Under the pieces are notes generated by a model. It made no database searches and was not told where the DNA came from. It worked only from the letters and a program-made list of their open reading frames with translations. A DNA stretch of 64,000 nucleotides. Source: UMGS1279 sp045577695. Its GTDB lineage: Bacteria; Bacillota; Clostridia; Oscillospirales; Acutalibacteraceae. The position numbers and the translations under genes were made by a program. Position 1 is the first letter of the stretch. Every line of letters starts with the position of its first letter. The DNA is taken from positions 1 to 64,000 of the forward strand of contig JAZNIW010000002.1 of the NCBI GenBank assembly GCA_045577695.1, in the 5' to 3' direction. Positions 59,853 through 64,000 of the stretch are shown piece by piece.

Positions 59853-61151
59853 ATGCTGGACATTCGATTTATCTGTGACAATCCGGAATTGGTCAAAGAA
59901 AACATTAAAAAGAAGTTTAAAGATTCCAAACTTCCTTTGGTAGATGAAATTATTGACCTTTATCACCAGAAGCGCGAAGCGAACACCCGCGCCAATGAAT
60001 TGCGCTCTAACCGCAACAAGGTGAGCAAACAAATCGGTTATTTAATGGGCCAAGGCAAACGGGAAGAGGCCGAAGAGATGAAGCGTTTGGTCAATGAGCA
60101 GGCCGACGAACTCAAAGCCTTAGAAAAAAAGGAAGCCCTTTTGGAAACGATGGTTCGAGAAATTCAAATGAAAATCCCCAACATCGTAGATGAAAGCGTT
60201 CCGGTGGGAAAAGACGATAACGATAATGTGGAAGTGGAGCGCTTTGGTGAAACAACCACTCCCGATTTTGAAATTCCCTACCATACCGATATTATGGCCT
60301 TGTTTGACGGCATCGACAAGGAATCGGCCGGCCGCGTAGCCGGTGAAGGCTTCTATTATCTGATGGGAGACATCGCCCGTCTGCATTCAGCCGTGACGGC
60401 CTACGCCCGTGATTTTATGATCGATAAGGGTTTCACCTACTGTATTCCCCCTTTTATGATTCGAAGCAACGTGGTAACCGGCGTGATGAGTTTTGAAGAA
60501 ATGGATGCTATGATGTACAAGATTGAGGGTGAGGACCTTTACCTAATCGGCACCTCGGAGCATTCAATGATTGGTAAATTCATTGACACCATTACTCCGG
60601 CCGAAAAACTCCCCTTAACCTTAACCAGTTATTCCCCCTGCTTCCGTAAGGAAAAGGGCGCTCACGGCATTGAAGAACGTGGCATTTACCGCATTCATCA
60701 GTTTGAAAAGCAAGAAATGATTGTCCTCTGCAAGCCGGAGGAAAGTATGGATTGGTTCCACAAAATGTGGAGCTATTCGGTAGAGCTCTTCCGCAGTATG
60801 GATATTCCGGTTCGTACCTTGGAATGCTGCACCGGTGACCTGGCCGACCTTAAAGTAAAATCCTACGACATCGAGGCTTGGAGCCCGAAACAGCAAAAAT
60901 ATTTTGAGGTTTGCTCTTGTTCCAATCTGGGTGATGCCCAAGCCCGTCGTCTAGGCATTCGCGTCAAAGGGGAGGATGGCAGAAAATATTTGGCCCACAC
61001 CCTAAACAACACGGTCGTAGCCCCGCCCCGTATGTTGATTGCCTTTTTAGAAAACAATCTCCGTTTTGACGGCGAGCATTACTGTGTGCTTATTCCAAAA
61101 GCTTTGCAACCCTATATGGGCGGCAAAACCGAAATCACCTCCAAACGCTAA
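59853..61151 (+). CDS. serS: seryl-tRNA synthetase
   Basis: A 432-residue class II synthetase. The N-terminal 110 residues are the long coiled-coil arm that binds tRNA-Ser. The catalytic core has GEGFYYLMGDIARLHSA, LYLIGTSEHSMIGKF, motif 2 FRKEKGAHGIEERGIYRIHQFEKQEM, and HTLNNTVVAPPRMLIAFLEN as motif 3. The motif 2 loop and motif 3 depart from the usual bacterial FRSEAG...RGLIRQHQF and LNGSGLAVGRTLVAILEN, suggesting a diverged SerRS subtype. GGGAGGA precedes the ATG. Confidence 0.95.
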   Translation: MLDIRFICDNPELVKENIKKKFKDSKLPLVDEIIDLYHQKREANTRANELRSNRNKVSKQIGYLMGQGKREEAEEMKRLVNEQADELKALEKKEALLETMVREIQMKIPNIVDESVPVGKDDNDNVEVERFGETTTPDFEIPYHTDIMALFDGIDKESAGRVAGEGFYYLMGDIARLHSAVTAYARDFMIDKGFTYCIPPFMIRSNVVTGVMSFEEMDAMMYKIEGEDLYLIGTSEHSMIGKFIDTITPAEKLPLTLTSYSPCFRKEKGAHGIEERGIYRIHQFEKQEMIVLCKPEESMDWFHKMWSYSVELFRSMDIPVRTLECCTGDLADLKVKSYDIEAWSPKQQKYFEVCSCSNLGDAQARRLGIRVKGEDGRKYLAHTLNNTVVAPPRMLIAFLENNLRFDGEHYCVLIPKALQPYMGGKTEITSKR

Positions 61152-61235
61152 CAAGCCCGAACCTTTTTAGGAATATAATTTTGTTTTGGCCGCACAATTG
61201 TCCTTGCTTGCTGAAACAAAAAAGAAAAAACTTTT

Positions 61236-61263
61236 GCCCTGCACTGCGGTGTGGGGCTTTTTT
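61236..61263 (+). terminator. serS terminator
   Basis: Nine-pair stem GCCCTGCAC/GTGTGGGGC (two G-U) with a TGCG loop, followed by T6 at 61258-61263. Confidence 0.85.
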
Positions 61264-61321
61264 CATCTAAGTTCCTTATGAATTAACCCAGTTTTATGAG
61301 CGCCAACTATGGAAAGCGAAA

Positions 61322-61462
61322 ATGGAGAAAAAATTCAAACATCGCCGCCTTATCAATGCCTTTAAACTCAAAGAAAATGGTCCAAAAGATCATCCCCGGC
61401 ATAAAACCATCGTTTTGAAAAAACACAAGAGCAAACAAGAGAAAGCGGTATTATGGATATAA
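61322..61462 (+). CDS. possible 46-residue basic peptide
   Basis: A short ORF, MEKKFKHRRLINAFKLKENG onward, very rich in Lys, Arg and His. The RBS is weak (GGAAAGCG nine bases upstream). It lies between two terminators with no visible promoter. It may be a decayed gene or a chance ORF; no family was recognised. The remainder of 61152-61535 holds only the two terminators. Confidence 0.25.
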   Translation: MEKKFKHRRLINAFKLKENGPKDHPRHKTIVLKKHKSKQEKAVLWI

Positions 61463-61482
61463 AGCATCTGTCTTATGCAAAC

Positions 61483-61527
61483 AAAAGAGCATTGAGAGAA
61501 AAACCCTCAATGCTCTTTCGTATTTTT
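61483..61527. terminator. bidirectional terminator, pgeF / serS side
   Basis: Arms AAAGAGCATTGAG and CTCAATGCTCTTT (13 bp) with T-runs on both outer sides (GTTTGC on the minus strand, CGTATTTTT on the plus strand). Confidence 0.88.
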
Positions 61528-61535
61528 AAGAATGA

Positions 61536-62363
61536 TTATTTTAAGGCAATCACCGCGGCTAAATTGCCTCGGCTTCCCCCCGTGGCGCGGTGGGAATGAA
61601 AATATTGACTGTGACAACAGGTACACAAATCACTTACACAAATATTCTCTGTTCGCAGACCGGCCGCCTCTAAGATTAAGCGGTTGGCTTTCTGTAAATT
61701 GAGCCAATACTTTCCATTTTCCTTTGATGTAAAAACTTCCTCATTGGCAACATTGGTTAAGGGGGCGAATCCCTCTGCCACCAGGTCGTCAACCTCATAA
61801 CAGCACGGACCGATGGAAGGACCGATGGCCGCCAAAATATCGGCCGGATTTGAACCGTATTGGTCGACCATTTTTTCAACCGTTTTTCGGCCGATTTCTT
61901 GTACGGTACCGCGCCAACCGGCGTGAGAGGTAGCCACCGCTTTCTTTACGGGATCGTAAAAAAGCAGAGGCACACAATCGGCAAACTGGGTCACCAGCGG
62001 CAGATTTTTCACATTGGTCATCAATCCGTCAATATTGGTATACGGCCTCTCTTTAAAGATTCCCGCACCGGCCATCTCCTCCCCGACCGCCAAAATATGG
62101 TCGGTATGGGTTTGATGACTCAGTACAGCGCGAGCGGGGTCGAGCCTCAAGGCAGTAAACAAAATCCGGTAATTTTCCTTAACCGCGGCGGGATCATCGC
62201 CATTGGTGAAACTCATATTCATCGAAGCGTAACGTCCGCGACTGGCACCCCCCATACGAGTGGTAAAGGCAGCCACTACACCGGCTTGTTCCAAATTCGG
62301 AAAGGTAAGATAATACAAATCCCCCTCGTTTTGGTGAATGGTTAGCGTGTTACTGGTTAACAT
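61536..62363 (-). CDS. pgeF: peptidoglycan editing factor PgeF (YfiH / laccase-like)
   Basis: A 275-residue protein of the Cu/Zn-binding YfiH family. VVAAFTTRMGGASRGRYASMN, LSHQTHTDHI (metal His), TQFADCVPLLFYD (Cys), SHAGWRGTVQEIG (His) and CTCCHSQYFHSHRATGGSRG are visible. PgeF removes wrongly added serine from peptidoglycan precursors in E. coli; other members deaminate purine nucleosides. ATG 62363 follows AAGGAGAAGGAT. Transcribed with the ComEC-like lipoprotein gene upstream. Confidence 0.93.
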   Translation of the reverse strand: MLTSNTLTIHQNEGDLYYLTFPNLEQAGVVAAFTTRMGGASRGRYASMNMSFTNGDDPAAVKENYRILFTALRLDPARAVLSHQTHTDHILAVGEEMAGAGIFKERPYTNIDGLMTNVKNLPLVTQFADCVPLLFYDPVKKAVATSHAGWRGTVQEIGRKTVEKMVDQYGSNPADILAAIGPSIGPCCYEVDDLVAEGFAPLTNVANEEVFTSKENGKYWLNLQKANRLILEAAGLRTENICVSDLCTCCHSQYFHSHRATGGSRGNLAAVIALK

Positions 62364-62388
62364 ATCCTTCTCCTTAAAACCGGGAAAT

Positions 62389-63303
62389 TCATTCACAAAC
62401 CGACGGTAAATCGGTGGTGATTTCCATTCCCTCGTTGGTTTTTCCATCCAGCGTGATTTTTATGGTTTTATCCTTGTCGGTGCGGTAGAGAGCTATTTTT
62501 GGATGTTGTGAAAACCACTGCAATACTTCGCGATGAGGGTGTCCGTAGGAATTATCCTCGCCGCAGGAAACAACAGCCACTTTAGGCGAAAGCGCCTTTA
62601 AAAACAAAGAGGAGTTCGAATCACTGCTGCCGTGGTGCGCCACCTTATACACCGTGCAGGAAAGCGAATTTTCCCGTAACATTTCCACCTCGCGGTTTTG
62701 CTCCGCATCGCCGGTGAGCACCACCGAATGGATGCCGTAAGAAAGTTTAACCCCAATGGAATAATTATTTAAATTTCCCGTTTCGGTGTTTTGTTTGGTA
62801 AGGCAGGTGAGACTCCAGTCCTCCCCCTCTGCCATTTTATCGCCTTGTTCAGGAGAATAAAGTTTTTTCCCTTTTTCGCCAACCGCTAACAAAAATTCTT
62901 CGTAGGTACGGGTGGTGGGAATATCGGCAGCTTCTATTTTCGGGGCAAAGATTTTTCCCACCTCAAAGGCCTTTATCACTTCGGCCATTCCGCCAATATG
63001 GTCGGCGTGTGGGTGAGTGGCCAGGATATAATCCAACCGCTTAACCCCGCATTTTTGCAAATAAGAAACCACCTCGTCACCGTCCCCGCGGTTGCCGGCA
63101 TCTACCAACAAGGTGGCGCCGCCGGGCAAAAAGAACAAGCTGGCATCCGCCTGGCCAACATCCAAAAAATAGGCGGTTAGTTTTCCCTCGCCTGCGGCAG
63201 GCAAATTCTTTTCGGCGGGGAGATTCGGCCAGAGGCCGCACCCCGCTAAACAGATGGCAAGGCAAAGAAAAAGAATTCCCATTCCTATCGCTTTTTTTCG
63301 CAT
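62389..63303 (-). CDS. ComEC-like metallo-beta-lactamase lipoprotein
   Basis: A 304-residue protein with a lipoprotein signal (lipobox LAGC, Cys22), so it is exported. The rest resembles the C-terminal hydrolase domain of ComEC/Rec2: FLDVGQADASLFFLPGG, ATHPHADHIGGM (HxHxDH), VVLTGDAEQNRE, VAHHGSSDSNS and HPHREVL. It may be an extracellular nuclease or phosphodiesterase; it has no membrane channel domain. ATG 63303 is preceded by AGGGGAAGAA. With its own promoter, it precedes pgeF. Confidence 0.92.
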   Translation of the reverse strand: MRKKAIGMGILFLCLAICLAGCGLWPNLPAEKNLPAAGEGKLTAYFLDVGQADASLFFLPGGATLLVDAGNRGDGDEVVSYLQKCGVKRLDYILATHPHADHIGGMAEVIKAFEVGKIFAPKIEAADIPTTRTYEEFLLAVGEKGKKLYSPEQGDKMAEGEDWSLTCLTKQNTETGNLNNYSIGVKLSYGIHSVVLTGDAEQNREVEMLRENSLSCTVYKVAHHGSSDSNSSLFLKALSPKVAVVSCGEDNSYGHPHREVLQWFSQHPKIALYRTDKDKTIKITLDGKTNEGMEITTDLPSVCE

Positions 63304-63361
63304 TGTTCTTCTTCCCCTTTTCTTCCTAGCAAAAGCAGTCAAACCCTATCCCATTTTTTAT

Positions 63362-63390
63362 ATTATACCGCAGGTGCCACCGAATTTCAA
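63362..63390 (-). promoter_or_regulatory. promoter of ComEC-like lipoprotein-pgeF operon
   Basis: TTGAAA (complement of 63385-63390), 17-bp spacer and perfect TATAAT (complement of 63362-63367); the -35 box overlaps the asnB stop codon. Confidence 0.8.
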
Positions 63391-64000
63391 ACTATTTTTA
63401 CACGATAGGTTTTCATCCAATGATTCAGCATAATAAAATATGCCACCGTCTGCGGTGTGGTCATCAGTTGCCCATACCACGGCTCACTACGCTCGGTGGT
63501 AAGCAGCCCTTCAACCGCCTTTTTATCCAACCATTCAAACAAGGGTGCATTTGGGTCACTTAAAATATCCCGCAAAATAGCTTTCACCGCTTCAAAATAG
63601 GCCGGATTATGCGTTTTAGGATAAGGACTTTTTTTGCGCCACAAAATTTCTTCCGGCAAAACCCCCTCCATCGCCGTACGAAGAAGCCCCTTTTCACGGC
63701 CTTTTAAATCCTTGATTTCCCAGGGAACCGTATAAAGATACTCGACAATGCGGGTATCGCAAAAAGGTACCCGCACCTCTAATCCGTTATACATACTCAT
63801 ACGGTCTTTGCGGTCCAATAAGGTCTGCATAAACCAATGCGTGTTAAGGGATACCATCTCTCGCATCCGCGCCTCTAACGGGGAAATTCCCTCTCGTTTC
63901 GAGGCCGCTTTTACCGTCGCCTCATACCGTGCGGCAACATATTCACTTCCCCTTAATTTTTCCTGCCATTCGGGACGCAAGAAGCTCTGTCGATAATCGG
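63387..64000 (-). CDS. asnB: asparagine synthetase B, partial (5' end beyond window)
   Basis: About 203 C-terminal residues are in the window; the frame is open to the edge. YRQSFLRPEWQEKLRG at the start, LLDRKDRMSMYNGLEVRVPFCDTRIVEYLYTVPW, the KxPYPKTHNPAYF stretch and TPQTVAYFIMLNHWMKTYRV are typical of the synthetase domain of glutamine-hydrolysing asparagine synthase. The amidotransferase part and ATP loop lie outside. Confidence 0.92.
   Translation of the reverse strand, partial: DYRQSFLRPEWQEKLRGSEYVAARYEATVKAASKREGISPLEARMREMVSLNTHWFMQTLLDRKDRMSMYNGLEVRVPFCDTRIVEYLYTVPWEIKDLKGREKGLLRTAMEGVLPEEILWRKKSPYPKTHNPAYFEAVKAILRDILSDPNAPLFEWLDKKAVEGLLTTERSEPWYGQLMTTPQTVAYFIMLNHWMKTYRVKIV

Overview
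The window reads as chromosomal DNA from a Gram-positive Clostridia-type bacterium (Bacillota), probably an uncultured gut member of the Oscillospirales or a related order. This rests on SAM-I and TPP riboswitches, an infC-rpmI-rplT operon with an L20-type leader and terminator, strong GGAGG ribosome binding sites, TTG and GTG starts, intrinsic terminators, and families typical of Firmicutes (DUF951, DUF421/DUF4363, YqeG, YqeK, CD1247-type, DUF4830). A GH29-like fucosidase and a sugar-type binding protein suggest a host-associated, glycan-using lifestyle. No rRNA operon, intact tRNA, CRISPR array, phage or transposase gene was seen.

Layout. 1-6.5 kb is the accessory part: two neighbouring paralogous secreted proteins (the first cut by the window edge), a GH29-like glycosidase, a 33-residue peptide gene too short for most gene callers, an orphan sugar-type binding lipoprotein, and a divergent AraC regulator. 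6.7-13.3 kb holds SAM-I riboswitch/metK, rsmI, a DUF421-DUF4363 pair, and DUF951-prfA-(Sua5-CoaE fusion). 13.3-19.5 kb has an M18 aminopeptidase, an M14-fold protein that seems to have lost its zinc ligands, NUDIX and esterase genes, a TPP riboswitch with thiT, and an acyltransferase carrying a zinc ribbon. 19.5-27.8 kb (minus strand) has an MsmK-like sugar ABC ATPase, then rpsU-yqeG-nfo-like-aroQ-pepP-efp-CD1247-like, ispD-ispF, and DUF4830-rsuA. 27.8-45.6 kb is one closely packed minus-strand run: rlmB/trmH, dprA, topA, trmFO, plsX, rnc, an Elp3-like radical SAM gene, smc, ftsY, rdgB, yhbY, a nadD-yqeK fusion, rsfS, leuS. 45.6-51.2 kb has infC-rpmI-rplT and a MarR-controlled heterodimeric ABC exporter. 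51.6-57.1 kb is a plus-strand murD operon with two M42 peptidases, a GNAT protein and a methionine gamma-lyase-family enzyme. 57.2-64 kb has rplM-rpsI, a 159-bp terminal-inverted-repeat element, a FAD dehydrogenase, serS, pgeF with a ComEC-like lipoprotein, and the 3' part of asnB.

Most genes are housekeeping (translation, ribosome assembly, RNA modification, chromosome segregation, cofactors). The most noteworthy items are the MITE-like element at 58226-58384, a probable AUC start for infC, a MarR operator overlapping its own -10 box, the Sua5-CoaE fusion, the zinc-ligand-depleted M14 protein, the acyltransferase-zinc-ribbon protein, the unannotated small peptide gene upstream of the glycosidase, and a terminator stem that contains the ribosome binding site of the next gene. 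I did not find clear evidence of a wholly new multi-gene system. All family assignments are by eye from the translated sequence.
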